Of a stretch of DNA of 48,834 bases, positions 9,989 to 20,070 are shown in pieces. Both the position numbers and the translations under genes were made by a program. Under the pieces are notes generated by a model. It made no database searches, was not told the DNA's origin, and saw nothing but the letters and a program-made list of their open reading frames with translations. Origin of the DNA: Marinobacterium iners DSM 11526 (GTDB taxonomy: Bacteria > Pseudomonadota > Gammaproteobacteria > Pseudomonadales > Balneatricaceae); assembly GCF_900107855.1 (NCBI RefSeq), contig NZ_FNRJ01000021.1:1-48834 (forward strand), written 5' to 3'. How positions within the stretch are numbered: position 1 is the stretch's first letter; every line of letters begins with the position of its first letter.

Positions 9989-10057
9989 GATGACCGTTAC
10001 TATCACTCCATGCATGCCCATGGCTGGTGCGGTTTTCTCCCGTACTGGAGCATCCGC

Positions 10058-10876
10058 ATGACACACGCACACACACCCATCGCTCTCACTATCGCCGGCT
10101 CCGACAGCGGCGGCGGTGCCGGTATTCAAGCGGATCTGAAGACTTTTTCAGCACTCGGCGTATTTGGCACCTCGGTGATCACCGCCCTGACGGCACAAAA
10201 CACCCGTGAAGTTCGTGCCATCCACGACGTTCCACCCGCCTTTATCGCCGATCAGCTTAATACCGTGCTGGACGATATCCACATCGATGCGCTCAAGATC
10301 GGCATGCTCAGCCGTCCGGAAACCATTACAACCATCGCGACTATTCTGCGTGACCGTGGCCTTCGCAATATCGTGCTTGACCCAGTCATGGTCGCCAAGA
10401 GCGGCGACAAGCTGCTGGCAGACGAGTCGGTTGAGGCGCTGCGCAGCGAGTTGCTACCGCTGGCGACCCTGATCACCCCCAACCTTCCGGAGTCAGCCGT
10501 ATTATTGGGCGCGCCGGAAGCGACCGATACGGATGCAATGCTGACACAGGCCAGAGAGCTGCTGGCACTGGGCCCTCAGGCGGTACTGGTCAAGGGCGGC
10601 CACCTGACCGACTCGGCAAGTGACGACAGCGCCGATCTGCTGCTGATGGACGGGCAGACCCACTGGCTGCCGGCCAAACGCATCCCCACCGCCAACACCC
10701 ACGGTACCGGCTGCACTCTTTCCTCCGCGATTGCCGCCGGATTGGCCAGGGGGCGGGATATGCACACTGCCGTGGCCGAAGCCAAGACTTATATCACGGC
10801 AGCCATCACGGCAGCCGATCGGCTACAGGTGGGTTCAGGGCACGGCCCAACTCATCACTTCCACGCCTGGTGGTGA
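10058..10876 (+). CDS. thiD: hydroxymethylpyrimidine/phosphomethylpyrimidine kinase
   Basis: The 272-aa enzyme phosphorylates HMP to HMP-P and then to HMP-PP for thiamin synthesis. Motifs: [19 protein letters not shown] near the N-terminus, DPVMVAKSG in the middle, VLVKGGH and the anion-hole region [18 protein letters not shown] near residue 210. The start at 10058 has GGAG 8 bases upstream; longer in-frame extensions run into the riboswitch. It is the first gene after the aptamer. No thiE is fused or adjacent. Confidence 0.95.
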   Translation: MTHAHTPIALTIAGSDSGGGAGIQADLKTFSALGVFGTSVITALTAQNTREVRAIHDVPPAFIADQLNTVLDDIHIDALKIGMLSRPETITTIATILRDRGLRNIVLDPVMVAKSGDKLLADESVEALRSELLPLATLITPNLPESAVLLGAPEATDTDAMLTQARELLALGPQAVLVKGGHLTDSASDDSADLLLMDGQTHWLPAKRIPTANTHGTGCTLSSAIAAGLARGRDMHTAVAEAKTYITAAITAADRLQVGSGHGPTHHFHAWW

Positions 10877-10879
10877 GCC

Positions 10880-11617
10880 TTGGATATTGAACTTCGTCAA
10901 GCCAGCCTGAACTGGCAGCAGCACTGCGTATTCAGCGACCTGAATCTGACACTGCCAAGTGGGCAGTGGACCTGCATTCTGGGCCAGTCCGGTGTCGGCA
11001 AAAGTTCCTTGCTGCAGCTGCTCTGCGGCATTGCCGACGAGGCCAGCATCAGTGGCGAGATTCACTGCAGTGATGGCCTGCCACTGGCTGGCCGCGTAGC
11101 CTGGATGTCCCAGCAGGATCTGCTGTTGCCCTGGCTGAATTTACAAGACAACGTGTTGCTTGGCGCCAGGCTGCAACAGGGCCGCAAACCCTCAGGCGAA
11201 CAGCGTGAACTGGCCGGATATTTGCTGCAGCAGGTGGGTCTGAACGATCGAGCCACTGCCCTGCCGGGGCAGCTGTCCGGCGGTCAGCGCCAGCGTGTGG
11301 CACTGGCCCGCACTCTGTTTCAGGATCAGCCACTGGTCTGCATGGATGAGCCCTTCTCTGCGCTGGATGCGATCAACCGGCTCAAACTGCAGGACTTGGC
11401 CGCCGGGCTGCTGGCCGATCGAACCGTGCTGATGATAACCCATGACCCACTGGAAGCCCTGCGCCTGTCGGATCGTGTACTGGTGCTGCAAGGCTCCCCA
11501 GCACGCTTGTCGGACCCGATAGTGCCGATTGGAAGCACACCCAGACCGGTCACCGACCCTGCCCTGCTTGAGCTGCAGGCACAGCTGCTTCAGCTGCTGA
11601 TGGAAGGTGCCGCATGA
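10880..11617 (+). CDS. thiZ: ABC transporter ATP-binding protein, thiamin-pyrimidine importer (ThiZ type)
   Basis: This 245-aa ATPase has Walker A GQSGVGKSS (about residue 38), Q-loop SQQDLLLPWL, signature LSGGQRQRVALAR and Walker B CMDEPF followed by the H-loop ITHDP. The type resembles SsuB/TauB/ThiZ ATPases of small-molecule importers. It starts with TTG, 3 bp after thiD, since no ATG gives the expected N-terminus. It ends in a 4-bp ATGA overlap with the permease. Assignment to HMP-precursor uptake comes from the riboswitch and the neighbours, not from the ATPase itself. Confidence 0.85.
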   Translation: MDIELRQASLNWQQHCVFSDLNLTLPSGQWTCILGQSGVGKSSLLQLLCGIADEASISGEIHCSDGLPLAGRVAWMSQQDLLLPWLNLQDNVLLGARLQQGRKPSGEQRELAGYLLQQVGLNDRATALPGQLSGGQRQRVALARTLFQDQPLVCMDEPFSALDAINRLKLQDLAAGLLADRTVLMITHDPLEALRLSDRVLVLQGSPARLSDPIVPIGSTPRPVTDPALLELQAQLLQLLMEGAA

Positions 11618-12384
11618 TGCAGGTTCTGCGCCCACTGATCATCACCACCGGATTGCTGCTGATCTGGCAACTGATTGTCTGGCTGACCGATGCCCCCACA
11701 TTCATTTTGCCCGGCCCCCTGCGCGTGCTGGAAACTCTGTTCAGTCAGTTTCCACTACTGATGAAGCACGCCGGTGTCACCCTGATCGAGATTTTGCTGG
11801 GCCTGATGCTCGGCGTGCTGCTGGGGCTGGCGAGCGCTCTCTCACTGGTAACCTGGGGCAGCCTGCGCCGTTGGCTGCTGCCGGTTTTGGTGGTCAGCCA
11901 AGCGATCCCGGTATTTGCACTGGCGCCGGTTTTGATGCTCTGGCTTGGCTACGGCATGACCTCCAAAATCGCCATGGCCACGCTGATCATCTATTTCCCG
12001 GTGACCGCTGCCTGCTTCGACGGCCTGCGCCAGACGCCCAGCGGCTATCTGCAGCTGGCGCGCACCCTCGGCGCCAGCCGCCGCGCCCAGCTGTTGCAGA
12101 TCCGCCTGCCCGCTGCCCTGCCTGCCCTTGGCTCCGGCCTGCGCGTCGCCGCGTCAGTGGCACCCATAGGTGCCGTGATCGGCGAATGGGTCGGTTCCTC
12201 CACCGGACTGGGCTATCTGATGCTGCACGCCAACGCCCGCATGCAGGTGGATTTGATGTTTGCCGCCCTGCTGGTGCTGGCCTTCATGGCACTGGCCCTC
12301 TATTTCTCCGTCAACCTGATCGCACGACGACTCACCCCCTGGCTGGATGAGTCCACGTCGTCCGCACCCCGAGGTACTTCATAA
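11614..12384 (+). CDS. thiX: ABC transporter permease, thiamin-pyrimidine importer (ThiX type)
   Basis: The 256-aa protein has about six membrane segments and the EAA coupling loop LARTLGASRRAQLLQIRLP (about residues 150-168), as in BPD_transp_1 permeases of the SsuC/TauC/ThiX group. It overlaps the ATPase gene by 4 bp and the binding-protein gene by 1 bp (TAATG), so the three transporter subunits are translationally coupled. Confidence 0.87.
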   Translation: MMQVLRPLIITTGLLLIWQLIVWLTDAPTFILPGPLRVLETLFSQFPLLMKHAGVTLIEILLGLMLGVLLGLASALSLVTWGSLRRWLLPVLVVSQAIPVFALAPVLMLWLGYGMTSKIAMATLIIYFPVTAACFDGLRQTPSGYLQLARTLGASRRAQLLQIRLPAALPALGSGLRVAASVAPIGAVIGEWVGSSTGLGYLMLHANARMQVDLMFAALLVLAFMALALYFSVNLIARRLTPWLDESTSSAPRGTS

Positions 12385-13316
12385 TGAAACGATTGACTGC
12401 ATTGCTCTGTGGCTGCCTGCTCTCAACACAGGTACTGGCAGCCGACAAGGTCGAGCTGCTGCTCGACTGGTTCATCAACCCCGATCACGGCCCGCTGATC
12501 GTCGCTCAACAGAAGGGCTACTTCGCCGAGCAGGGGCTGGAGGTGAATCTGGTGGAGCCTGCCGACCCGTCGATGCCACCCAAGCTGGTTGCCGCCGGCA
12601 AGGCCGACATGGCGCTGACCTACCAGCCGCAGCTGCACGTGATGGTTGGTGAAGCACTGCCACTGACCCGCATCGGCACCCTGATCGCCACACCGCTGAA
12701 CTCGCTGGTGGTTCTGGATCAGGGCCCGATCAAGACCCTGGCCGACCTCAAGGGCAAGAAGGTGGGTTACTCGGTGGGCGGCTACGAGGAAGCGCTGATG
12801 CGCGCCATGCTCAAGCCGCACGGCCTGACCCTGAACGATATCGAGATGGTCAACGTCAACTGGTCGCTGTCGCCGTCCCTGATCACCGGCAAGGTCGATG
12901 CGGTGATCGGCGCCTACCGCAACTTCGAACTGAACCAGATGGATATCGAGGGCCATCCGGGCCGCGCCTTCTACGTAGAAGAGGAAGGCGTCCCCGCCTA
13001 TGACGAGCTGGTACTGGTGATCAACAACCAGGATCGGGGTGACAAACGCTTCGCCCGTATGATGGCCGCACTGGAACAGGCGACCCAGTACATCGTCAAC
13101 CACCCGGATGACGCCTGGAAAGCCTTCGTCAGCTACAAGCCAGACGAGCTCAACACCGAACTCAACCGTCGCGCCTGGGCCGACACCCTGAGTCGTTTCG
13201 CGCTGCGTCCGGCAGCACTGGATAAGGCCCGCTACCAGCGCGTCGGCGCCTTCATGCAGGAACAGGGCTTGACCAAAAGCAATCCGCCGGTGGCCGACTA
13301 CGCCATCGTGCCCTGA
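12384..13316 (+). CDS. thiY: ABC transporter substrate-binding protein, NMT1/ThiY type
   Basis: The 310-aa precursor has a signal peptide (MKRLTALLCGCLLSTQVLA, cleavage about residue 19) and an NMT1/THI5-like domain beginning KVELLLDWFINPDHGPLIVA. This group binds thiamin pyrimidine precursors such as N-formyl-4-amino-5-aminomethyl-2-methylpyrimidine. The STGGYEEA-type motif is present here as YSVGGYEEALM near residue 130. The TPP riboswitch upstream and the TenA genes downstream support the same substrate. Confidence 0.85.
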   Translation: MKRLTALLCGCLLSTQVLAADKVELLLDWFINPDHGPLIVAQQKGYFAEQGLEVNLVEPADPSMPPKLVAAGKADMALTYQPQLHVMVGEALPLTRIGTLIATPLNSLVVLDQGPIKTLADLKGKKVGYSVGGYEEALMRAMLKPHGLTLNDIEMVNVNWSLSPSLITGKVDAVIGAYRNFELNQMDIEGHPGRAFYVEEEGVPAYDELVLVINNQDRGDKRFARMMAALEQATQYIVNHPDDAWKAFVSYKPDELNTELNRRAWADTLSRFALRPAALDKARYQRVGAFMQEQGLTKSNPPVADYAIVP

Positions 13317-13324
13317 ACACCCAC

Positions 13325-14089
13325 ATGGATAGCTTTGAGCCAAACAAAATGGAAAGCCCGATGACCTTTGCCGATTACCGCCAACAGCACCCACAGCAGC
13401 CGCTGAGCGAACAGCTGCGCGGCTACGCCGAAACCGACTGGAACCGGGCGGTGAACCATGCGTTCACCGACGCGCTGGGCGATGACCGCCTGGCCGACGA
13501 GGTCTATGCCCGCTACCTGGTGCAGGACTACGCCTTCATCGACACCCTAGTCAACCTGGTCGCCCGCACCCTCGCCAACGCTCCGGCGATGCCGCCAAAA
13601 GCCGTGCTGGCCGGCTTCCTGGCGGCGCTGACCAGCGACGAGAACACCTATTTCCTGCGTTCCTTCGAAGCACTGGGGCTGAGCGAGGCCGATTACCTGA
13701 ACCCGGCATTGCACCCGGTCAGCCGGGCGATCATCGACACCATGAAGGCGTCCGAAGTCAGTTACGAACGCGCCATCATCTGCCTCTGCGTCGCCGAATG
13801 GTCCTATTTGAGCTGGTCGCAGCAACAGGCGAAAAAGCCGCGCGGCAGCCGTTTCTATCTGCAGGAATGGATCGACATCCATGTGCTGCCCGAGTTCGAG
13901 CAGTTCGTCGCCTGGCTGCGCGGCCAGGTGGACAGCTTTACCGACCGCAATGACGCCACGCTGGAGGAACTGGCCAGGCTGTTCCACCAGATGTGCGTGC
14001 TGGAACACCAGTTCTTCAGCGCCAGCCTCGACCCCGCAGCCGTAACCGAACAGGAGGTACCCCGTGTCTGCAAACGTATCTGCGAATAA
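13325..14089 (+). CDS. TenA family protein without the usual catalytic cysteine (TenA_E-like)
   Basis: This is an all-helical TenA/THI-4 domain protein of 254 aa from the first ATG. Other starts at 13349 and 13361 are possible because no clear ribosome binding site precedes the first. It keeps the VQDYAFIDTL segment with the conserved Asp and the Glu near the C-terminus (CVLEHQFF), but the position of the active-site Cys of canonical TenA is replaced: the helix reads CVAEWSYLSW instead of APC-x-x-x-Y. That is the pattern of the TenA_E subgroup, reported to act on formylamino-HMP or amino-HMP in pyrimidine salvage. It overlaps the next tenA by 26 bp. A division of labour with its neighbour (deformylation, then deamination) is an inference. 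Confidence 0.8.
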   Translation: MDSFEPNKMESPMTFADYRQQHPQQPLSEQLRGYAETDWNRAVNHAFTDALGDDRLADEVYARYLVQDYAFIDTLVNLVARTLANAPAMPPKAVLAGFLAALTSDENTYFLRSFEALGLSEADYLNPALHPVSRAIIDTMKASEVSYERAIICLCVAEWSYLSWSQQQAKKPRGSRFYLQEWIDIHVLPEFEQFVAWLRGQVDSFTDRNDATLEELARLFHQMCVLEHQFFSASLDPAAVTEQEVPRVCKRICE

Positions 14090-14750
14090 GTCACTGTACG
14101 ACCATCTAAAAACCCGGTGTGCCGATGACTGGAACGCCTATATCCAGCACGACTTCGTGCGCCAGCTGGGACAGGGAACCTTGCCCAAGGAATGTTTCCA
14201 GCACTATCTGAAGCAGGATTACCTGTTTTTGATCCAGTTCAGCCGTGCCTGGGGTCTGGCCGTATTCAAAAGCGAAGACCTGGACAGCATGCGCTACGCC
14301 CAGGCCGGTCTCAACGCCATGCTGGATACCGAAATCGGGTTGCATGTCGACTACTGCCGCGACTGGGGCATCAGCGAAAAACAGTTACAGGCGTTGCCGG
14401 AAGCCTCGGCCACAGTAGCCTACACCCGCTATGTACTGGATGCAGGATTCGCCGGCGATCTGCTCGACCTGCACGTGGCGCTGGCGCCCTGCATCATCGG
14501 CTATGCCGAAATCGCCAACTGGCTGACCGAACAGCCGGATACCCTCCGCGAAGGCAACCCGTACAACGCCTGGATCGAGATGTACCTGAGCGAGGAATAT
14601 CAGCAGGCGGCCGCCACCGAACGTGAGCTGCTGGACAGGCTGGGGCAGGATCTTCCCGCCAGCCGTCTGGCCGCACTGGAACAGCGCTTTAGCACCGCCA
14701 CCCGCATGGAAGTCAGTTTCTGGCAGATGGGCCTGGATCTGGCCGATTAA
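14064..14750 (+). CDS. tenA: aminopyrimidine aminohydrolase TenA (TenA_C)
   Basis: The 228-aa enzyme converts 4-amino-5-aminomethyl-2-methylpyrimidine to HMP. It has the Asp-containing LKQDYLFLIQF (about residues 47-57), the catalytic Cys in ALAPCIIGYAEIA (about residue 138) and the C-terminal Glu in RMEVSFWQMGL. The start is GTG at 14064 with AGGAGG 5 bases upstream, lying inside the end of the preceding tenA-like gene. Its product HMP is the substrate of ThiD, three genes upstream. Confidence 0.92.
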   Translation: MSANVSANKSLYDHLKTRCADDWNAYIQHDFVRQLGQGTLPKECFQHYLKQDYLFLIQFSRAWGLAVFKSEDLDSMRYAQAGLNAMLDTEIGLHVDYCRDWGISEKQLQALPEASATVAYTRYVLDAGFAGDLLDLHVALAPCIIGYAEIANWLTEQPDTLREGNPYNAWIEMYLSEEYQQAAATERELLDRLGQDLPASRLAALEQRFSTATRMEVSFWQMGLDLAD

Positions 14751-14759
14751 GCCCCCTGA

Positions 14760-16682
<1,923 letters not shown>

Positions 16683-16708
16683 CGGCTGCCGGCAGCGGTG
16701 CGCCAGGC

Positions 16709-17410
16709 TTACAAAGGCCTGCGCGCCGCGATCTGGACCGCTCGGCCGCTGCGGATCGATTCATCCGCCAGCACTTCGTAACCGGTCAGGCTCAGTAGCG
16801 CCAGCAAGTCATAGTCGTGATAGCGGTTGTGTTCGAAGTAATCCTCAAACAGGGCAGCCATCGCCTTGGCGTCCTGTTTTTCATCCAGTCGATCCTGACC
16901 AAATTTATGGGTCAGAAAACTGCCCAACGGCTGGCGCACCATATCAACCAGAATCAGTACACCACCCGGCTTAAGCCAGTCATGCAGTTGCTGCAACAGC
17001 ACCAACGGCTGATGCAGTTCGTGCAATAAACGGTTCGCCAGCACCGCATCTATGGATTCGGCTTCAAACAGATCTGCCGGTGGGTCATTCAAATCAGCCA
17101 CACGAATGCTGAAGTCGTAGTCGTCCTCGCAAGCCTGCTCCAGCATGTAAGGGGCTGCTTCAACCCCAACCAGATCCAGCTCGGGGCCGCTCAAGGACAA
17201 ATCTCGCAGAAACAGCCCCGGGCCACAGCCCAGGTCTACCACCCGGCTGCCACGGGACAAAACAGGCTCTGCATGCTCTGCCCAGAAGCGGCGGAACAGG
17301 TCATCATGGTTGCGCGCATGTCCCTCTAGGGTTCGCTGAGCCGCCACAGAACCATCACCACCGTGGTGACGGGTCAAATAGTCCCTGAGGGTTTGAAGTT
17401 GATCCGACAT
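16709..17410 (-). CDS. class I SAM-dependent methyltransferase
   Basis: The 233-aa protein has motif I VVDLGCGPGLFLRDL (about residues 57-71), an acidic motif II region (VGVEAAP), motif IV around AVLANRLLHEL and GGVLILVDMVRQP. This is a generic Rossmann methyltransferase; the substrate cannot be named. It stands alone: a rho-independent terminator lies upstream and the convergent thiC downstream. Confidence 0.8.
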   Translation of the reverse strand: MSDQLQTLRDYLTRHHGGDGSVAAQRTLEGHARNHDDLFRRFWAEHAEPVLSRGSRVVDLGCGPGLFLRDLSLSGPELDLVGVEAAPYMLEQACEDDYDFSIRVADLNDPPADLFEAESIDAVLANRLLHELHQPLVLLQQLHDWLKPGGVLILVDMVRQPLGSFLTHKFGQDRLDEKQDAKAMAALFEDYFEHNRYHDYDLLALLSLTGYEVLADESIRSGRAVQIAARRPL

Positions 17411-17421
17411 TGATATCTCCC

Positions 17422-17451
17422 AAAAAACAAGGCCGGACAGTGCCCGGCCTT
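17422..17451 (-). terminator. rho-independent terminator after the DctP-type gene
   Basis: On the minus strand AAGGCCGG (17451-17444) pairs with CCGGCCTT (17436-17429) and is followed by GTTTTTT. It lies 30 bp after the stop of the TRAP binding-protein gene and before the methyltransferase start. Confidence 0.88.
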
Positions 17452-17480
17452 GAATCCTCTTCAGTGCAGCAGCCTGCAGA

Positions 17481-18560
17481 TCAACTCAGCGAACGGCCAT
17501 TGATATAGGCCTGCTCAGCCACAGCCGTCCATTTTTCAACCTGAGCCCGATAGGCCACGAAGGAGTCATACACTTTCTTGGTGATGGCATCCTTCTGCGC
17601 CTCTTCCGCCACCACTTCATCAGAGATTTCACGCAGCTTGCGCATCACGTCTTCCGGGAAGTTGCGCAGCTCGACGCCGTGCTCGCTCACGAGCTGTTCC
17701 AGCGCACGGTTGTTCTTCACCATGGACTCGGCCAGCATATCCTGGTTGGCTACCCGCAGTGCCGCACGCACAATTGCCTGCAGATCATCGGGCAGAGCCT
17801 CAAACGCTTCCTTGTTGATGAAACATTCCAGCGTGGTGCCCGGCTCATGCCAGCCCGGGTAGTAATAGTATTTAGCTGCCTTGTGCAGACCGAACGCCAA
17901 ATCGTTGTACGGACCAACCCACTCGGTGGCATCAATGGCACCGGACTGCAGTGACGGGAATATCTCACCACCGGGCAGCAGTACCGGAGTACCACCGGCA
18001 CGCTTGAGCACCTCGCCACCCAGGCCCGGGATACGCATTTTCAGACCCTTGAGGTCCTCAACGCTGTTGATCTCCTTGTTGAACCAGCCGCCCATCTGCA
18101 CACCGGTGTTACCGGCAGCTCCGGCAACCAGGCCAAACTGGTCATACACTTCCTGCCACAGCTCCATGCCACCACCGTGGTAGAGCCAGCCGTTCATCTC
18201 CTGAGCCGTCAGACCAAAGGGTACGGCAGAGAAAAACTGAGCGGCCGTACTCTTGCCCTTCCAGTAATAGGCGGCACCATGACCCATTTCCGCCGTACCG
18301 CGGGAGACGGCATCAAAGATCTCCAATGCCCCGACCAGCTCACCGGCACCATACACCTTCACTTCGATGCGGCCATTGGTCATCTGCTTGATCATATCGG
18401 CCAGATGGTTGGCACCCGTGCCCAGGCCCGGGAAGTTTTTCGGCCAAGTGGTGACCATCTTCCATTTGTATTCCGGCGCGGCCATCGCCTTACCGGATAC
18501 CAGGGTACCTGCTGCGACTGTAGCGGCTCCAGCACCCTGAATGAATTGTCTGCGTTTCAC
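17481..18560 (-). CDS. TRAP transporter substrate-binding protein, DctP family (TakP-like), orphan
   Basis: The 359-aa precursor has a Tat-type N-terminus (KRRQFIQGAG followed by a hydrophobic stretch and AMA), unlike the Sec signal of the TAXI protein at 3.4 kb. The mature part has the DctP fold with the solute-contacting Arg in LKGLKMRIPGLGGEV (about residue 180) and SLQSGAIDATEWVGPYND, both close to the alpha-keto-acid binder TakP. The start is GTG with AGGA 9 bases upstream. No DctQ or DctM gene is adjacent and a strong terminator follows, so its permease must be elsewhere. Confidence 0.88.
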   Translation of the reverse strand: MKRRQFIQGAGAATVAAGTLVSGKAMAAPEYKWKMVTTWPKNFPGLGTGANHLADMIKQMTNGRIEVKVYGAGELVGALEIFDAVSRGTAEMGHGAAYYWKGKSTAAQFFSAVPFGLTAQEMNGWLYHGGGMELWQEVYDQFGLVAGAAGNTGVQMGGWFNKEINSVEDLKGLKMRIPGLGGEVLKRAGGTPVLLPGGEIFPSLQSGAIDATEWVGPYNDLAFGLHKAAKYYYYPGWHEPGTTLECFINKEAFEALPDDLQAIVRAALRVANQDMLAESMVKNNRALEQLVSEHGVELRNFPEDVMRKLREISDEVVAEEAQKDAITKKVYDSFVAYRAQVEKWTAVAEQAYINGRSLS

Positions 18561-18744
18561 GGCTCTTGTTCCTTATGCTTTATAATTTGTTGTTAAGCGT
18601 GGATAACGTTTTTGAAATTAGCATGCTCTCATACAGGCTGCAATTACCTGAATGCAGGCCAGAACAGCACTTGAGCAGCATTGGGCCGATACCGTTTTCG
18701 TTGTTATACTCCTGACCTTCTGCTGATAATCGGATGTGACGGAG

Positions 18745-19647
18745 ATGAACTCCTTCAACCTGCTCAAATCAATTGCTGAAGCCCGCTCTGACCTGCGCAA
18801 GTCTGAGCAGAAAGTGGCTGACTATGTGCTGGCCAACCCCAATGACGTAATTCACATGCGTATTGTGGATCTGGCATCCGAAGCACAAGTCAGTGAACCG
18901 ACCGTAGTACGCTTCTGTCGTGCGCTGGATTACGATGGCTTTCAGGACTTCAAGCTGACACTGGCTCAGGGTCTCGCCAGCAACGCCAGCTATGAACAGT
19001 TCTCACTCGATTCCAAAGACACAGTGATCGAGTTTAAGCAGAAGATCTTCGACTCCATGATCGGCAACTTGATCAATATCCGCGATCAGCTTGATCCCGG
19101 CACCCTGGAAGAGGCGATCGACTGTCTGGCAAAGGCAAACCGGGTCGAGTTTTACGGTTTCGGGGCATCGGCACCGGTCTGTGCCGATGCCCAGCACAAG
19201 TTTTATCGGCTGATGGTATCGGCAGCTGCCTATTCCGACCCTCACATGCAGACCATTTCGGCCCTGACGCTTGGTGAAGGTGATGCCGTTGTAGCCATTT
19301 CCCAAACGGGCCGTACCAAGGATCTGCTGCATACCGTCAAACTGGTGAAGGACAAGGGCGCAACCGTGATTACCCTCTGTCCGGGCAACACCCCCCTTGC
19401 CGATCTGGCAACCATTCCCATTCATGTCGATGTGGAAGAGGACAAGGATCTGAGCACGCTGATGTCCTCGCGCGTCGTACACTTGGTCATCATTGATGTC
19501 CTGGCCGTTGGCGTGGCCATGAAACTGGGACCGGTACTGTTGGATCACCTCAAGACCATCAAACGCAGCCTGCGCAGCCTGCGCCAGAACGACAAGCGAA
19601 TTCCCACCCTGCGCCGCGGATCAGACAGCGAGGATGACGGCGAATAG
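18745..19647 (+). CDS. hexR: MurR/RpiR family transcriptional regulator, HexR-like
   Basis: The protein is 300 aa, with an N-terminal helix-turn-helix (AQVSEPTVVRFCRALDYDGF, about residues 45-65, then DFKLTLAQGLA) and a C-terminal SIS sugar-phosphate domain (GFGASAPV, ISQTGRTKDLL). The sequence follows HexR closely along its length; HexR represses central carbon genes (zwf, edd, gap) and is released by KDPG. An alternative GTG lies 9 bases upstream; neither start has a well spaced ribosome binding site. The gene is divergent from the orphan TRAP binding protein. The HexR name is a family judgement; a different RpiR paralogue is possible. Confidence 0.7.
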   Translation: MNSFNLLKSIAEARSDLRKSEQKVADYVLANPNDVIHMRIVDLASEAQVSEPTVVRFCRALDYDGFQDFKLTLAQGLASNASYEQFSLDSKDTVIEFKQKIFDSMIGNLINIRDQLDPGTLEEAIDCLAKANRVEFYGFGASAPVCADAQHKFYRLMVSAAAYSDPHMQTISALTLGEGDAVVAISQTGRTKDLLHTVKLVKDKGATVITLCPGNTPLADLATIPIHVDVEEDKDLSTLMSSRVVHLVIIDVLAVGVAMKLGPVLLDHLKTIKRSLRSLRQNDKRIPTLRRGSDSEDDGE

Positions 19648-19814
19648 AGCCGTCATTCATCTCGCTGCAACACGAAGCCTCTACCCTGATGCATACCGGT
19701 GATTTGAAATTCGGCGCCGGTTAGGGTAAATAAAAAACTCCTGGAGTGTTTGCTGTCATCGGACAGACACCTTCTGTCTCCCGATAGCGGCAACCCTGAG
19801 ATCGGAGAGAGGCT

Positions 19815-20024
19815 ATGCTGATACGGAAAGAACAGGATCTGGACCCGATTCAGACTGAGGTTTTCGACATCATGGTTGGATACGATGTTGAACAGAAAAT
19901 CCGGCGCAAGCAACACGCGACCAAACGCCTGCTTGAGGCCCGAAGAGCCATTGAGCGTCATCAGGAGGAAAAGGAGCTGATGACCTGGCTTGACCGCGAA
20001 TCCTGGTTCGACGACGAACGCTGA
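19815..20024 (+). CDS. small charged hypothetical protein
   Basis: This 69-aa product is rich in Lys/Arg/Glu, with a long predicted helix (KQHATKRLLEARRAIERHQ) and an acidic end (WFDDER). The layout resembles small PA3496-like proteins of gammaproteobacteria, but the likeness is weak. GAGAGAGG precedes the ATG and a strong terminator follows the stop by 6 bp, both supporting a real gene. No function can be given. Confidence 0.6.
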   Translation: MLIRKEQDLDPIQTEVFDIMVGYDVEQKIRRKQHATKRLLEARRAIERHQEEKELMTWLDRESWFDDER

Positions 20025-20030
20025 ACCAAT

Positions 20031-20060
20031 AGTGAAGCCAGCTTGATTGCTGGCTTCACT
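20031..20060. terminator. bidirectional terminator
   Basis: A perfect 12-bp stem (AGTGAAGCCAGC / GCTGGCTTCACT, loop of 6) lies between two convergent genes, the small ORF ending at 20024 and the oxidoreductase ending at 20071. A CTTTCC tail follows on the plus strand. Confidence 0.8.
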
Positions 20061-20070
20061 CTTTCCGCTC

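Noticed and set aside
9941-10057. N-terminal extension of thiD into the riboswitch
   Set aside because: The added residues are encoded by aptamer sequence and do not resemble ThiD; the ATG at 10058 has a good ribosome binding site.
19653-19961. 102-codon minus-strand frame overlapping the small ORF at 19.8 kb
   Set aside because: The plus-strand 69-aa frame has a ribosome binding site and an adjacent terminator; the minus frame has neither and no motif.
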